64,000 nt of DNA from Magnetospirillum sulfuroxidans (GTDB lineage: Bacteria > Pseudomonadota > Alphaproteobacteria > Rhodospirillales > Magnetospirillaceae): NCBI RefSeq assembly GCF_018224925.1, contig NZ_JAGTUF010000012.1, positions 62,001-126,000 of the forward strand, read 5' to 3'. The position numbers were made by a program, and so were the translations under genes. The notes beneath the pieces were generated by a model that was not told the DNA's origin, searched no databases, and saw only the letters and a list, made by a program, of their open reading frames with translations. This document shows positions 36,257 to 45,415 of the stretch, one piece after another (the stretch's first letter is position 1; each line of letters opens with the position of its first letter).

Positions 36257-36706
36257 TCAGCGTCTTTGCCGGAAGAAATCGCGCAGCAAGGCCGAGGCCT
36301 CGGATTCACGCAGACCGCCGACGATTTCGGGATGATGATGACAGGTCGCGCGCGCGAACACCCGCGCCCCATGCTCGACGCCGCCGCCCTTGGGATCATA
36401 GGCGCCGTAATACAGCCGGCGCAGCCGGGCATGGGCGATGGCCGCCGCGCACATGGGGCAGGGCTCCAACGTCACGTACAGATCGCATTGTTCCAGCCGG
36501 GTCCGCCCCAAGACGGCGGCGGCGGCGCGGATCACCTGCATTTCGGCGTGGGCGGTGGGATCATTCAATTGCTCGACCCGATTGCCATCGGCGGCGATCA
36601 CCGCCCCGTCGCACACCAGCACGGCCCCCACCGGCACCTCGCCACGCCGGGCGGCGGCCTGAGCCTGATCAAGGGCACGTTGCATGAAGTCGGTCATGCT
36701 CACCAT
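36257..36706 (-). CDS. tadA: tRNA-specific adenosine deaminase TadA
   Basis: Deaminates A34 to inosine in tRNA-Arg(ACG), which is encoded in this window. The 149-residue product has the zinc/catalytic motif HAE (His53, Glu55) and PCPMC (Cys82, Cys85). The N-terminus RALDQAQAAARRGEVPVGAV is family-typical. The start may instead be the ATG three codons downstream. Confidence 0.95.
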   Translation of the reverse strand: MVSMTDFMQRALDQAQAAARRGEVPVGAVLVCDGAVIAADGNRVEQLNDPTAHAEMQVIRAAAAVLGRTRLEQCDLYVTLEPCPMCAAAIAHARLRRLYYGAYDPKGGGVEHGARVFARATCHHHPEIVGGLRESEASALLRDFFRQRR

Positions 36707-36770
36707 CTAACACATTGCCGCCATCGCCGCAGGGTTCTATACGATGGTCGGATCGAGACAAAGGCATTCC

Positions 36771-37487
36771 ATGGACGATCTTGCGGTTATCGGCATCACC
36801 TTGGACAGCGAACAGCCGGGGGGCTATTCCAAATTCCCCTGGTATGCGCTGCGACAGAATTATTGTTCGGCGGTAGTCAACGCCGGCGGCCTGCCGCTGC
36901 CCTTGCCGCACGAACCGACCTTGGCCGCCGCCTATCTTGACCGCATCCATGGGCTGATCGTCACCGGCGGCGCCTTCGACGTCGATCCGGCGCTGTTCGG
37001 CGCCGCCACCCGTCATGAAACGGTGGTGCTGAAACAGGCCCGCACCCAATTCGAACTGGCGATGATCCAGGGGGCGCTGGCCCGCGACATGCCCATTCTC
37101 GGCATTTGTGGCGGCCAGCAATTGCTCAACGTCGCCTTGGGCGGCACCCTGATCCAGCATATTCCCGCCGAAATCGCCGCTTGTCTGGCGCATGAGCAGC
37201 CCAATCCGCGCGACCAAGCCGGCCATGACGTGGTTTTGGTCGCCGGCAGCCGGCTCGCGGCCATCGCCGGGGGCTTGCGCATCGCCGTCAACAGCGCCCA
37301 TCATCAGGCGGTCAAGACGGTGGCGCCGGGTTGTGTCGTCAATGCCCACGCCGAAGACGGGGTGATCGAAGGCATCGAGGACCCGCGCCGCAAATTCTGC
37401 ATCGGTGTGCAATGGCACCCGGAATTCACCATCTCAGACGCGGACGCCCGATTGTACCGCGCCTTCATAAAGGCCTGCCGCGCATGA
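36771..37487 (+). CDS. Class I glutamine amidotransferase (PuuD/peptidase C26 type)
   Basis: 238 residues with the nucleophile Cys113 in GICGGQQLLN and the catalytic His216/Glu218 in QWHPEF, the arrangement of the gamma-glutamyl-GABA hydrolase PuuD group. The partner pathway (Puu) is not in view, so the substrate is uncertain. ATG after aaagg is used, and its stop overlaps the rluB ATG by 4 bases, coupling it to rRNA modification genes. Confidence 0.88.
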   Translation: MDDLAVIGITLDSEQPGGYSKFPWYALRQNYCSAVVNAGGLPLPLPHEPTLAAAYLDRIHGLIVTGGAFDVDPALFGAATRHETVVLKQARTQFELAMIQGALARDMPILGICGGQQLLNVALGGTLIQHIPAEIAACLAHEQPNPRDQAGHDVVLVAGSRLAAIAGGLRIAVNSAHHQAVKTVAPGCVVNAHAEDGVIEGIEDPRRKFCIGVQWHPEFTISDADARLYRAFIKACRA

Positions 37488-38479
37488 GCGACGAAAACGA
37501 CACCATCCCCGAAGACAGCGAAGCCGAAGCCCCGGAAAAGGGTGAACGCATCGCCAAACGGCTGGCCCGCGCCGGCATCTGTTCACGACGCGACGCGGAA
37601 AAGCTGATCACCTCGCGCCGGGTGGTGGTCAACGGCAAGGCGCTGGAGAGCCCGGCCTTCCTGGTCGGCCCCACCGATCGCATCGTCGTCGACGGCCAAT
37701 TGGTGCCGGAAGCGGAAAAGGCGCGGGTGTGGCGCTATCACAAGCCGGCCGGACTGGTCACCACCCACCACGACCCCCAGGGCCGGGCCACCGTGTTCCA
37801 AAAACTGCCTGAAACCATGCCGCGGGTGATTTCGGTCGGCCGCCTGGATCTCAGTTCCGAAGGCCTGCTGCTGCTGACCAATGACGGCGAGCTGGCCCGG
37901 TCGCTGGAATTGCCGGCCGCCGGCTGGGTGCGGCGCTATCGCGTCCGCGTCCACGGTTCGATTGAACCGGAATCGCTGGTGCCTTTGGAAAAGGGCCTGA
38001 CCATCGACGGCGTCAAATACGGCCCGATCAAGGCGATCTTGGATCGTCAAAAGGGCTCGAACGCCTGGCTGACCATCAGCCTGAAGGAAGGCAAGAACCG
38101 CGAAATCCGCCGCGTGATGGAACATATGGGCTGGCCGGTCAGCCGATTGATCCGGGTCTCTTATGGCCCGTTCCAATTGGGCAACCTGGAAGAAGGCGGG
38201 GTCGAGGAAGTGCCGGCCAAGATCGTCAAGGAACAATTGGGCCAAGGCGGCGGCAATTGGGCCAAGGCCGATACCGAGGATCGTCCGCGTCCGCCGGCCA
38301 AGCACAAGCCCCCGCACGAGAGCAAGGGCCCACGCGAGGGCAGGGGAGCTTACGAAAGCAAGGGACCGCGCGACACCAAGGGATCGCACGAAAGCAAGGG
38401 ACCGCGCGACACCAAGGGATCGCACGAAAGCAAGGGACCGCGCGACACCAAGGGACCCCATGAGACTCGTCGGCGGTAA
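37484..38479 (+). CDS. rluB: rRNA pseudouridine synthase (RluB/RsuA family) with repetitive tail
   Basis: Isomerises uridine in rRNA (RluB acts on 23S U2605 in E. coli). Residues about 22-65 are an S4 RNA-binding domain, followed by the catalytic domain with GRLDLSSEGLLLLTNDG (catalytic Asp122). After residue about 255 there is a Lys/Arg/Gly/Pro-rich disordered tail containing three 12-residue repeats ESKGPRDTKGSH, encoded by an exact 36-bp tandem repeat. The tail's last codons overlap the start of rsmD. Closest class is RluB; RsuA or RluE/F specificity cannot be excluded. Confidence 0.92.
   Translation: MSDENDTIPEDSEAEAPEKGERIAKRLARAGICSRRDAEKLITSRRVVVNGKALESPAFLVGPTDRIVVDGQLVPEAEKARVWRYHKPAGLVTTHHDPQGRATVFQKLPETMPRVISVGRLDLSSEGLLLLTNDGELARSLELPAAGWVRRYRVRVHGSIEPESLVPLEKGLTIDGVKYGPIKAILDRQKGSNAWLTISLKEGKNREIRRVMEHMGWPVSRLIRVSYGPFQLGNLEEGGVEEVPAKIVKEQLGQGGGNWAKADTEDRPRPPAKHKPPHESKGPREGRGAYESKGPRDTKGSHESKGPRDTKGSHESKGPRDTKGPHETRRR
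38354..38461 (+). repeat. 36-bp tandem repeat, three copies, at the rluB 3' end
   Basis: Copies at 38354-38389 and 38390-38425 look identical; the third (38426-38461) differs only at its end, where it becomes ccccat and supplies the rsmD start codon. A more diverged unit (gagagcaagggcccacgcga) stands before the first. Confidence 0.9.
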
Positions 38480-39005
38480 ACACAAGGGCCGCGCCCTGCA
38501 GGCCCCGGACGGCAAGATAGCGCGGCCCACCGCCGACCGGGCGCGGCAGGCCTTGTTCAATATCTTGGCCCATTCCGATCTGGTGGAACTGGACGGCGCG
38601 GTGGTGGTCGATTGCTTCGCCGGTTCCGGTGGGCTGGGGCTGGAAGCGCTGTCGCGCGGCGCCGCCGCGGTGACCTTCGTCGAAAATCATCCGCTTTCCA
38701 TCGCCGCCATCCGCGCCAATCTGACCGCCTTGCGCGAAGACGCCGAGATCATCCGCGCCGACGCCACCAAGCTGGCCAGGGCCAAGACAGCCTGCACCCT
38801 GGCCCTGTTGGACGCGCCCTATCATTCCGGTCTGTCGGCGCCGTGCTTGGCGGCCTTGGCGGCTCAGGGCTGGCTGGTCGACGGCGCCCTGGCGGTGGTG
38901 GAAGTCGCCGCCAAGGAGGATTTCACCCCTCCGCCCGGCTTCACCGTGCATGACCAACGTATCTATGGCGCGGCCCGGTTGATTTTCTTGCTTTTCCGCG
39001 CTTGA
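38460..39005 (+). CDS. rsmD: 16S rRNA (guanine-N2) methyltransferase RsmD
   Basis: SAM-dependent methylation of 16S G966. The 181-residue protein opens MRLVGGKHKGRALQAPDG, the RsmD family start, with motif I VVDCFAGSGGLGLEAL and a catalytic motif IV in LLDAPYHSGL: the family's (D/N)PPY appears as DAPY. The ATG falls inside the last codons of rluB, 20 bases before that gene's stop and at the end of the repeat array. Confidence 0.93.
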   Translation: MRLVGGKHKGRALQAPDGKIARPTADRARQALFNILAHSDLVELDGAVVVDCFAGSGGLGLEALSRGAAAVTFVENHPLSIAAIRANLTALREDAEIIRADATKLARAKTACTLALLDAPYHSGLSAPCLAALAAQGWLVDGALAVVEVAAKEDFTPPPGFTVHDQRIYGAARLIFLLFRA

Positions 39006-39067
39006 TTCGTCCCCTGACCGCGCCATATTGGTCGCAACGTGCAACTCCCGAGCCACGAGGTAAGACA

Positions 39068-39811
39068 ATGGCCTTCGGATCCGATCGTAAATATATGACG
39101 CCTGCGCAAGCCGACGCCGCCCAGATCGACGTTGGTCTGCGTCAGTACATGCTGCGGGTTTACAACATGATGGCGCTGGGCCTGGGCCTGACCGGTGTGG
39201 TCGCCTTGCTGGTCGCCAACAATCCGGCCGTCTTCGGCCTGTTCTTCCAGCGCAGCGCCACCGGCAATGTCGGCCCCAACCTGTTGGGCTGGGTCGCCTT
39301 GCTGGCTCCGGTCGGCTTGGCCCTGTGGCTGAGCTTCCGCCTCCACGCCATGCGCGCCAGCACCGCCGCCGGCATGTTCTATGGCTATGCGGCGCTGATG
39401 GGCATTACGCTGTCCATGTACCTGCAAATCTATACCGGCGTCAGTGTCGCCCGGACCTTCTTCATCACCGCTTCGGCCTTCGCCGGTCTGTCGCTGTGGG
39501 GCTATGTCACCAAGAAGGACCTGTCCGGCTTCGGCAGCTTCCTGATCATGGGCCTGTGGGGTCTGATCATCGCCTCGCTGGTCAACATGTTCCTGGGCAG
39601 CTCGATGATGAGTTTCATCATCTCGGCCGCTGGCGTGCTGATTTTCGCCGGCCTGACCGCCTATGACACCCAGAAGATCAAGGAAATGTATTTCGAAGCC
39701 GACGACAGCGAGACCGCTTCGAAAAAGGCCATTTTCGGCGCCCTGACCCTGTATCTCGACTTCATCAACCTGTTCATCTATCTGCTGCGTTTCCTCGGCG
39801 ACCGCCGCTAA
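39068..39811 (+). CDS. Bax inhibitor-1 / YccA family membrane protein
   Basis: 247 residues with seven transmembrane helices and the BI-1 family features: N-terminal LRQYMLRVYNMMALGLGLTG and the C-terminal AYDTQKIKEMYFEADD followed by LYLDFINLFIYLLRFLG. Family members form pH-sensitive calcium leak channels or bind FtsH (YccA); the role here is unknown. gaggt precedes the ATG and a strong terminator follows. Confidence 0.93.
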   Translation: MAFGSDRKYMTPAQADAAQIDVGLRQYMLRVYNMMALGLGLTGVVALLVANNPAVFGLFFQRSATGNVGPNLLGWVALLAPVGLALWLSFRLHAMRASTAAGMFYGYAALMGITLSMYLQIYTGVSVARTFFITASAFAGLSLWGYVTKKDLSGFGSFLIMGLWGLIIASLVNMFLGSSMMSFIISAAGVLIFAGLTAYDTQKIKEMYFEADDSETASKKAIFGALTLYLDFINLFIYLLRFLGDRR

Positions 39812-39828
39812 ACCAGCGCTTGACCAAC

Positions 39829-39866
39829 AAACCCCCGCCGGGTCGCCTCGGCGGGGGTTTTCGTTG
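39829..39866 (+). terminator. Intrinsic terminator after the BI-1 family gene
   Basis: 12-bp stem aaacccccgccg / cggcgggggttt (39829-39840 and 39849-39860), 8-base loop, then ttcgtt; A-rich on the left, so it may also serve nth. Confidence 0.9.
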
Positions 39867-39872
39867 ATGCCC

Positions 39873-40508
39873 TCAGATGGTCTTGGCCTCGAACTGGCAC
39901 AGATCGTTGACCACGCACAGATGGCATTCGGGCTTCCTCGCCTTGCAGACATAGCGGCCGTGCAGGATCAGGTAATGATGGGCGTCGCGGCCCCACCGCG
40001 CCGGGGTGATTTTCAGCAAGCCTTCCTCGACCTCCAAGACCGTCTTGCCCGGGGCCAGGCCGGTGCGGTTGCCCAGGCGGAAACAATGGGTGTCGACGGC
40101 GATGGTGGGATGGCCAAAGGCCACGTTCAACACCACGTTGGCGGTCTTGCGACCGACACCGGGCAATGCTTCCAGCGCGGCGCGCTCCTCGGGCACTTGG
40201 CCGCCATGGCGGGCCAGCAGGATTTCCGACAAGGCGATGACGTTCTTGGCCTTGGTCTTGTACAAGCCGATGGTCCGGATGGCCTCGCGCAGATTTGCCT
40301 CGCCCAACGCCACCATGGCGGCCGGATCACGCACCCGGGCGAAAAGCGGCCCGGTCGCCTTGTTCACCCCGATATCGGTGGCCTGGGCCGACAACACCAC
40401 CGCCACCAGCAAGGTATAGGAATTCACGTATTCCAGATCGCTTTTGGGATTGGGGCGGTCGGCGGCAAGACGCGCATAAAACTCGTCGGCCTGGGCGGCA
40501 TTCATCAT
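39873..40508 (-). CDS. nth: Endonuclease III (DNA glycosylase/AP lyase)
   Basis: Excises oxidised pyrimidines and nicks the AP site. About 211 residues: helix-hairpin-helix LPGVGRKTANVV with the catalytic Lys, the catalytic Asp in VDTHCFR, and a C-terminal [4Fe-4S] motif C-x6-C-x2-C-x5-C (CKARKPECHLCVVNDLC). Tandem ATGs at 40508 and 40505 are used; a further in-frame Met nine codons upstream gives an implausible acidic start. Confidence 0.96.
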   Translation of the reverse strand: MMNAAQADEFYARLAADRPNPKSDLEYVNSYTLLVAVVLSAQATDIGVNKATGPLFARVRDPAAMVALGEANLREAIRTIGLYKTKAKNVIALSEILLARHGGQVPEERAALEALPGVGRKTANVVLNVAFGHPTIAVDTHCFRLGNRTGLAPGKTVLEVEEGLLKITPARWGRDAHHYLILHGRYVCKARKPECHLCVVNDLCQFEAKTI

Positions 40509-40535
40509 GGCAGATCTTTCGTCGTCATCGTCCAC

Positions 40536-41459
40536 TTATACCAGCAGGCTTTCCGTTTCGTCCCGGATGACCGGCGCGAACAGATAGTCACCCAACGGGT
40601 CATGGCCGCCGTGACGCCGCTTGGCCAACGCCCGCGACCCCACCGCATAACAATAGGCGCAGCCGTGTGGGCAGGTGTCATAAGCCCCGATATCGCGGCT
40701 TTGATGGCAGGCGCAGCCGGGACGGTTGCCCAAGACCTTGGCGGCGATGGCCCGCCGCAATCCCCAGCCGGCGGCCACGTCTTCCAGTCGGCGCGCATCG
40801 ATGCAGACCGCCGCCTCGGTTCCCGGCGCCGCATAGGCCGGCTGCGAACACAGACCAAGACGCATGCCGTGGCCGGCGGCCATCCGGGCCAAATCGGCGG
40901 CCAAGTCCCGCTTCACCGCCTCGTCCGGGTCGTCCCAGTCAAAGCCTTCGGCCCGCGCCGCCGCATCCATGTTGCGCGCCGTCTTTTTGTAAATGGTGGC
41001 GAATGAAATGACGCATTCATCCACCACCCCGGCCAGCGCCTGGGCCAGACGGGCGAAATTTTCCCGGTGAAACCCAACCGGGGTCAGGCTGGTGAAAACA
41101 ATGGGGTCATAGCGCCAGACCACGGCGCGGGGGCCAAATTCCGCCGCCAGTTCCCGCATATGGGCAATCGCCCGCTCTGGCGCGATCACCGAAAGGTCCA
41201 AGGCGCGAGGATAGCCGGTCACCGTCTGACTGACGACAAAGGGCAGATCGGCCGCCCGCACCATGCGCAAACCGGGAACAAAGGGCTGGGCGTTGCGAGT
41301 CCAAAAAACAAAGCCGTCAACATTCTGGCGCAAGGCGATCGTCGCCGGCGGCCCGCCATAGGGGTTCACCACCTTGGCGAAACCGGCGCGGAAGCGATTT
41401 TCGAACCATGGCGCATAGAACGCGGGAATGTCGGTGCGGTAGCTGGCCGAAACGATCAT
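40536..41459 (-). CDS. DUF1848 family protein with Cys-rich C-terminus
   Basis: 307 residues opening [18 protein letters not shown], the DUF1848 start; an in-frame upstream Met is less likely. The C-terminal half carries [24 protein letters not shown], with a C-x3-C-x2-C arrangement like a radical-SAM Fe-S site and a nearby second Cys pair. The family is thought to be iron-sulfur/radical-SAM-like, but no reaction is established. It reads toward nth. Confidence 0.85.
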   Translation of the reverse strand: MIVSASYRTDIPAFYAPWFENRFRAGFAKVVNPYGGPPATIALRQNVDGFVFWTRNAQPFVPGLRMVRAADLPFVVSQTVTGYPRALDLSVIAPERAIAHMRELAAEFGPRAVVWRYDPIVFTSLTPVGFHRENFARLAQALAGVVDECVISFATIYKKTARNMDAAARAEGFDWDDPDEAVKRDLAADLARMAAGHGMRLGLCSQPAYAAPGTEAAVCIDARRLEDVAAGWGLRRAIAAKVLGNRPGCACHQSRDIGAYDTCPHGCAYCYAVGSRALAKRRHGGHDPLGDYLFAPVIRDETESLLV

Positions 41460-41535
41460 GGGGCAATGCTGACCCTGGCGCGGCATTGTTGGCCAGCGCT
41501 TTTTTCATTTCCGCATGAGTTGAAGTTCGTCGGGA

Positions 41536-41563
41536 GTTGCAGCCCCCCAACGCCACCCTATAT
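41536..41563 (+). promoter_or_regulatory. Heat-shock (RpoH-type) promoter of dnaK
   Basis: GTTGCAG (41536-41542), 13-bp spacer and CCCTATAT (41556-41563) resemble the RpoH consensus (CTTGAAA, 11-15 bp, CCCCATnT). TATAAC overlapping the -10 may serve sigma-70. No CIRCE inverted repeat is present. Confidence 0.5.
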
Positions 41564-41669
41564 AACCCCGCAGACGGCGCGTGTGCGCCATCCGGATTAT
41601 CCAAGGGGGTCCGGCGGTTGCCGCCCTGTCACAGGGACCACCGGACCGGCCAAATTGAATGAGGACGAC

Positions 41670-43580
41670 ATGAGCAAAGTCATCGGTATCGATCTGGGCA
41701 CCACCAATTCCTGCGTTGCGGTGATGGACGGCAAAACCGCCAAGGTCATCGAAAACGCCGAGGGCATGCGCACCACCCCCTCCATGGTCGCCTTCACCGA
41801 TTCCGGTGAACGTCTGGTCGGTCAGCCGGCCAAGCGCCAGGCGGTCACCAACCCGACCAACACCTTGTTCGCCATCAAGCGCCTGATCGGGCGCCGCTTT
41901 GACGATCCGATCACCAAGAAAGACATGAACTTGGTGCCCTATCACATCGTCAATGGCGAGAATGGCGACGCCTGGGTCGAATCGGGCGACAAGAAGCACA
42001 GCCCCAGCCAGGTTTCCGCCTATATCCTGATGAAGATGAAGGAAACCGCCGAATCCTATCTCGGTGAAAAGGTCACCCAGGCGGTGATCACCGTCCCGGC
42101 CTATTTCAATGACGCCCAGCGTCAGGCGACCAAGGATGCCGGCCGCATCGCCGGCCTGGAAGTCCTGCGCATCATCAACGAACCGACCGCGGCCGCCCTG
42201 GCCTATGGCATGGAGCGCAAGGGCGGCGGCATCGTCGCTGTCTACGATCTGGGCGGCGGCACCTTCGACGTCTCGGTGCTGGAAATCGGCGACGGCGTGT
42301 TCGAAGTCAAGTCGACCAACGGCGACACCTTCCTCGGCGGCGAGGATTTCGACGCCCGCATCATGGATTACCTGGCCGACGAATTCAAAAAAGAGCAGGG
42401 CATCGACCTGCGCAATGACCGTCTGGCCTTGCAGCGCCTCAAGGAAGCGGCCGAAAAGGCCAAGTGCGAGCTGTCTTCGTCGATGCAGACCGAAGTCAAC
42501 CTGCCGTTCATCACCGCCGATGCCTCTGGCCCCAAGCATCTGAACATCAAGCTGACCCGCTCGAAGCTGGAAGCCCTGGTGGAAGATCTGGTCGCCCGCA
42601 CCATCGAACCCTGTAAGGCGGCGCTGCGTGACGCCGGCCTCAAGGCCAGCGAAATCGACGAAGTCATCTTGGTCGGCGGCATGACCCGCATGCCCAAGAT
42701 CCAGGAAGTGGTGAAGGAATTCTTTGGCCGCGAGCCGCATAAGGGCGTCAACCCGGATGAAGTGGTGGCCATCGGCGCCGCCATCCAGGGCGGCGTGCTC
42801 AAGGGCGAAGTCAAGGACGTCTTGTTGCTCGACGTCACCCCGCTGTCGCTGGGCATCGAGACCCTGGGCGGCGTCTTTACCCGTCTGATCGACCGCAACA
42901 CCACCATCCCCACCCGCAAGTCCCAGGTGTTCTCCACCGCCGAGGACAATCAGACCGCGGTCACCATCCGCGTGTTCCAGGGCGAGCGTGAGATGGCCGC
43001 CGACAACAAGATCTTGGGCCAGTTCGATCTGATGGGCATTCCGTCGGCGCCGCGCGGCGTGCCGCAGGTGGAAGTGACCTTTGACATCGACGCCAACGGC
43101 ATCGTCAATGTCAGCGCCAAGGACAAGGCCACCAACAAGGAACAGCAGATCCGTATCCAGGCGTCGGGCGGTCTGGCCGATGCCGATATCGAACGCATGG
43201 TCCGCGAAGCCGAAGCCCATGCCGCCGATGACAAGAAGCGCAAGGAAACGGTGGAAGCCCGCAACCATGCCGACGGTCTGGTTCACAGCTCGGAAAAGTC
43301 GCTGAAGGAATTCGGCGACAAGGTCGATGCTGGTCTCAAGAGTGAAATCGAAGCCGGCATCGCCGATTTGCGTGCGGTGATGGATGGCGACGATGCCGAA
43401 CTCATCAAGACCAAGACCGAGGCCTTGATGCAGACGTCCATGAAGCTGGGCGAAGCCATGTACAAGGCCCAGGAAGCCGCCGGCGGTGCCGAGGCCGAGG
43501 GTTCCGCCGCCGCTGGCGGTGACGACAAGGTGGTCGACGCCGATTTCGAGGAAGTCGACGGCGACAAGAAAGGCAAGTAA
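41670..43580 (+). CDS. dnaK: Hsp70 chaperone DnaK
   Basis: ATP-driven chaperone, working with DnaJ and GrpE, both encoded in this window. The 636-residue product has the signatures [34 protein letters not shown] and [14 protein letters not shown], a substrate-binding domain, and a C-terminal acidic tail ending [15 protein letters not shown]. gagga five bases before the ATG fits. Followed 69 bp later by dnaJ. Confidence 0.98.
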   Translation: MSKVIGIDLGTTNSCVAVMDGKTAKVIENAEGMRTTPSMVAFTDSGERLVGQPAKRQAVTNPTNTLFAIKRLIGRRFDDPITKKDMNLVPYHIVNGENGDAWVESGDKKHSPSQVSAYILMKMKETAESYLGEKVTQAVITVPAYFNDAQRQATKDAGRIAGLEVLRIINEPTAAALAYGMERKGGGIVAVYDLGGGTFDVSVLEIGDGVFEVKSTNGDTFLGGEDFDARIMDYLADEFKKEQGIDLRNDRLALQRLKEAAEKAKCELSSSMQTEVNLPFITADASGPKHLNIKLTRSKLEALVEDLVARTIEPCKAALRDAGLKASEIDEVILVGGMTRMPKIQEVVKEFFGREPHKGVNPDEVVAIGAAIQGGVLKGEVKDVLLLDVTPLSLGIETLGGVFTRLIDRNTTIPTRKSQVFSTAEDNQTAVTIRVFQGEREMAADNKILGQFDLMGIPSAPRGVPQVEVTFDIDANGIVNVSAKDKATNKEQQIRIQASGGLADADIERMVREAEAHAADDKKRKETVEARNHADGLVHSSEKSLKEFGDKVDAGLKSEIEAGIADLRAVMDGDDAELIKTKTEALMQTSMKLGEAMYKAQEAAGGAEAEGSAAAGGDDKVVDADFEEVDGDKKGK

Positions 43581-43596
43581 GCCTGAAAGCCAAATA

Positions 43597-43621
43597 GCCC
43601 GCCCCGTTCGCCGGGGCGGGC
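43597..43621 (+). terminator. Hairpin between dnaK and dnaJ
   Basis: Stem gcccgccccg / cggggcgggc with loop ttcgc. No U run follows, so partial attenuation or mRNA processing between dnaK and dnaJ is likelier than full termination. Confidence 0.5.
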
Positions 43622-43649
43622 CAGTTGTCCTGTAAGAAATGGTATTGGT

Positions 43650-44795
43650 ATGAGCAAGCGCGACTATTACGAAGTCCTGGGTGCAGAACGCGGGGCCTCG
43701 GCCGATGAGCTGAAAAAGGCCTATCGCAAGCTGGCTATGCAGTACCATCCCGACCGCAACCCGGATAACCCGGACGCCGCCGACAAGTTCAAGGAATTGA
43801 ACGAGGCTTATGACGTCCTCAAGGACGAACAAAAGCGCGCCGCTTATGATCGCTTTGGCCATGCCGCCTTTGAAAACGGCATGGGTGGCGGGCGCGGACA
43901 AGGCGGTTTCTCGGATTTCGGCGGCGGCGGCGGCGGTTTCTCGGATCTGTTCGAGGAAATGTTCGGCGATTTCATGGGCGGACGACGCGGCGCCGCCACC
44001 GGGCGCGGCAACGATCTGCGCTTCAACATGGATATCAGCCTGGAAGACGCCTTCGCCGGCAAAAGCACCACCATCACCGTGCCATCCTCGGCGTCGTGCG
44101 AATCGTGCAAGGGCACCGGCGGCAAGGACGGCGCCCAGCCGACCACCTGTGGCACCTGCCACGGCCATGGCAAAGTGCGGGCGCAGCAAGGCTTTTTCAC
44201 CATCGAACGCACCTGCCCGACCTGTCAGGGCATGGGCAAGGTGATCAAAGACCCCTGTCGGGTGTGCGGCGGCCAAGGCCGCGTGCGCAAGGACAAGACC
44301 CTGCAAGTGACCATTCCCGCCGGCGTCGAGGAAGGCACCCGCATTCGCCTGTCGGGCGAGGGCGAGGCCGGCGCCCGCGGTGCCCCCGCCGGCGATCTGT
44401 ACATCTTCTTGTCGATCAAGCCGCACCGCATCTTTCAGCGCGACGGTGCCAACATCTATTGCCGGGTGCCCATCCCCATGACCACCGCCGCCCTGGGCGG
44501 AGTTATCGACGTCCCCACCATCGACGGCTCGATGACCAAGGTGACCATTCCGCCCGGCAGCCAATCGGGCAACCAGTTCCGGCTGAAATCCAAGGGCATG
44601 AGCGTGCTGCGCAGCCCCGCCCGTGGCGACATGTTCATCCAGGCCATGGTCGAGACCCCGGTCAACCTGACCGCCCGCCAGCAGGAATTGCTCAAGGAAT
44701 TCGATGCTGCCGGCGACACCGACGGCAAACACAACCCTGAAAGCGAAGGCTTCTTCGCCAAGGTCAAGGAGTTGTGGAAGGATCTGACCGAATAG
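43650..44795 (+). CDS. dnaJ: Hsp40 co-chaperone DnaJ
   Basis: 381 residues in the classic class A layout: J domain with HPD ([10 protein letters not shown]), Gly/Phe-rich linker ([18 protein letters not shown]), four zinc-finger repeats ([32 protein letters not shown]) and the C-terminal substrate domain. Stimulates DnaK ATPase. The region after its stop is occupied by a toxin-antitoxin pair. Confidence 0.98.
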   Translation: MSKRDYYEVLGAERGASADELKKAYRKLAMQYHPDRNPDNPDAADKFKELNEAYDVLKDEQKRAAYDRFGHAAFENGMGGGRGQGGFSDFGGGGGGFSDLFEEMFGDFMGGRRGAATGRGNDLRFNMDISLEDAFAGKSTTITVPSSASCESCKGTGGKDGAQPTTCGTCHGHGKVRAQQGFFTIERTCPTCQGMGKVIKDPCRVCGGQGRVRKDKTLQVTIPAGVEEGTRIRLSGEGEAGARGAPAGDLYIFLSIKPHRIFQRDGANIYCRVPIPMTTAALGGVIDVPTIDGSMTKVTIPPGSQSGNQFRLKSKGMSVLRSPARGDMFIQAMVETPVNLTARQQELLKEFDAAGDTDGKHNPESEGFFAKVKELWKDLTE

Positions 44796-44805
44796 GATTG
44801 AACCC

Positions 44806-44844
44806 CCGCTCTTCATGCGCATATCATCTGCGCATGAAGAGCGG
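44806..44844. promoter_or_regulatory. Perfect 16-bp inverted repeat before ccdA
   Basis: Arms 44806-44821 and 44829-44844 are fully complementary around a 7-base loop (tatcatc). It lies 10 bp after the dnaJ stop, and its right arm abuts the ccdA ribosome site (ggag). Operator for CcdAB autorepression is the most natural reading; a terminator is less so because no T run follows. Confidence 0.65.
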
Positions 44845-44853
44845 AGCGATCCC

Positions 44854-45099
44854 ATGAGTACGGTGTCGAAGAAGTCGAATTCCAAGCAATCGTGTAACCT
44901 CAGCATCAATGCTGCGTTGCTGCGCGAGGCCAAGGGCTTGGGCATCAACCTGAGCCAGACCCTGGAATCCGAACTGGAAAAGCTGGTGCGCCAAGCCAAG
45001 GCCAAGACCTGGGCCGAGGAAAACCGCGAAGCCATCGAAAGCCAGAACCGCTGGATCGAGAAGCACGGCTTGTGGAGCGACGGGCTCAGGATGTTCTGA
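44854..45099 (+). CDS. CcdA-family antitoxin
   Basis: 81 residues with the CcdA pattern: a basic N-terminal DNA-binding part with NLSINAALLREAKGLGINLSQTLESELEKLV and an unfolded-looking C-terminus WAEENREAIESQNRWIEKHGLWSDGLRMF that wraps the toxin. A 13-codon upstream extension is ignored because the repeat lies there and ggag precedes this ATG. Its TGA overlaps the ATG of the toxin, the usual TA arrangement. Confidence 0.9.
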   Translation: MSTVSKKSNSKQSCNLSINAALLREAKGLGINLSQTLESELEKLVRQAKAKTWAEENREAIESQNRWIEKHGLWSDGLRMF

Positions 45100-45398
45100 T
45101 GCGCCAATTCGACGTGCATCTGCCCAATGGCGACGGCCCCTTGTTGCTGGTTCTGCAAGCCGAGGCCGTCAACCCGTTTTCCATCGTCGTCGCCGCACCG
45201 CTTTATCCCGCCGACGACTGGCACGATCCGGTGCGCCACCTGCAACCCCGCTTCGTCATCGGCGACAAAAATTTCGTCCTTGCCACCAATTATCTGGCGG
45301 CTGTTCCTCGCAGCCAGTTCGGCACTGTGCTGGCGTCGCTGGAGCCGCACCGCGCAACCATCCTCGCCGCCCTGGATTTCCTGTTCACCGGCATCTGA
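45099..45398 (+). CDS. CcdB-family toxin (putative gyrase poison)
   Basis: 99 residues in the CcdB fold: MRQFDVHLPNGDGPLLLVLQAE, IVVAAPLYP and the C-terminal helix LEPHRATILAALDFLFTGI. CcdB toxins inhibit DNA gyrase. The C-terminal Trp-Gly-Ile of plasmid CcdB is replaced by FTGI, so gyrase poisoning is inferred, not shown. Coupled by TGATG to the antitoxin. Confidence 0.88.
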   Translation: MRQFDVHLPNGDGPLLLVLQAEAVNPFSIVVAAPLYPADDWHDPVRHLQPRFVIGDKNFVLATNYLAAVPRSQFGTVLASLEPHRATILAALDFLFTGI

Positions 45399-45415
45399 CC
45401 TACGGAGCAACACAC

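Noticed and set aside
38354-38461. Three 36-bp units as a CRISPR array
   Set aside because: They are contiguous, lack spacers and are translated as part of rluB.
44806-44844. Intrinsic terminator of dnaJ
   Set aside because: The stem is strong but no T run follows on either strand, and it abuts the ccdA ribosome site.
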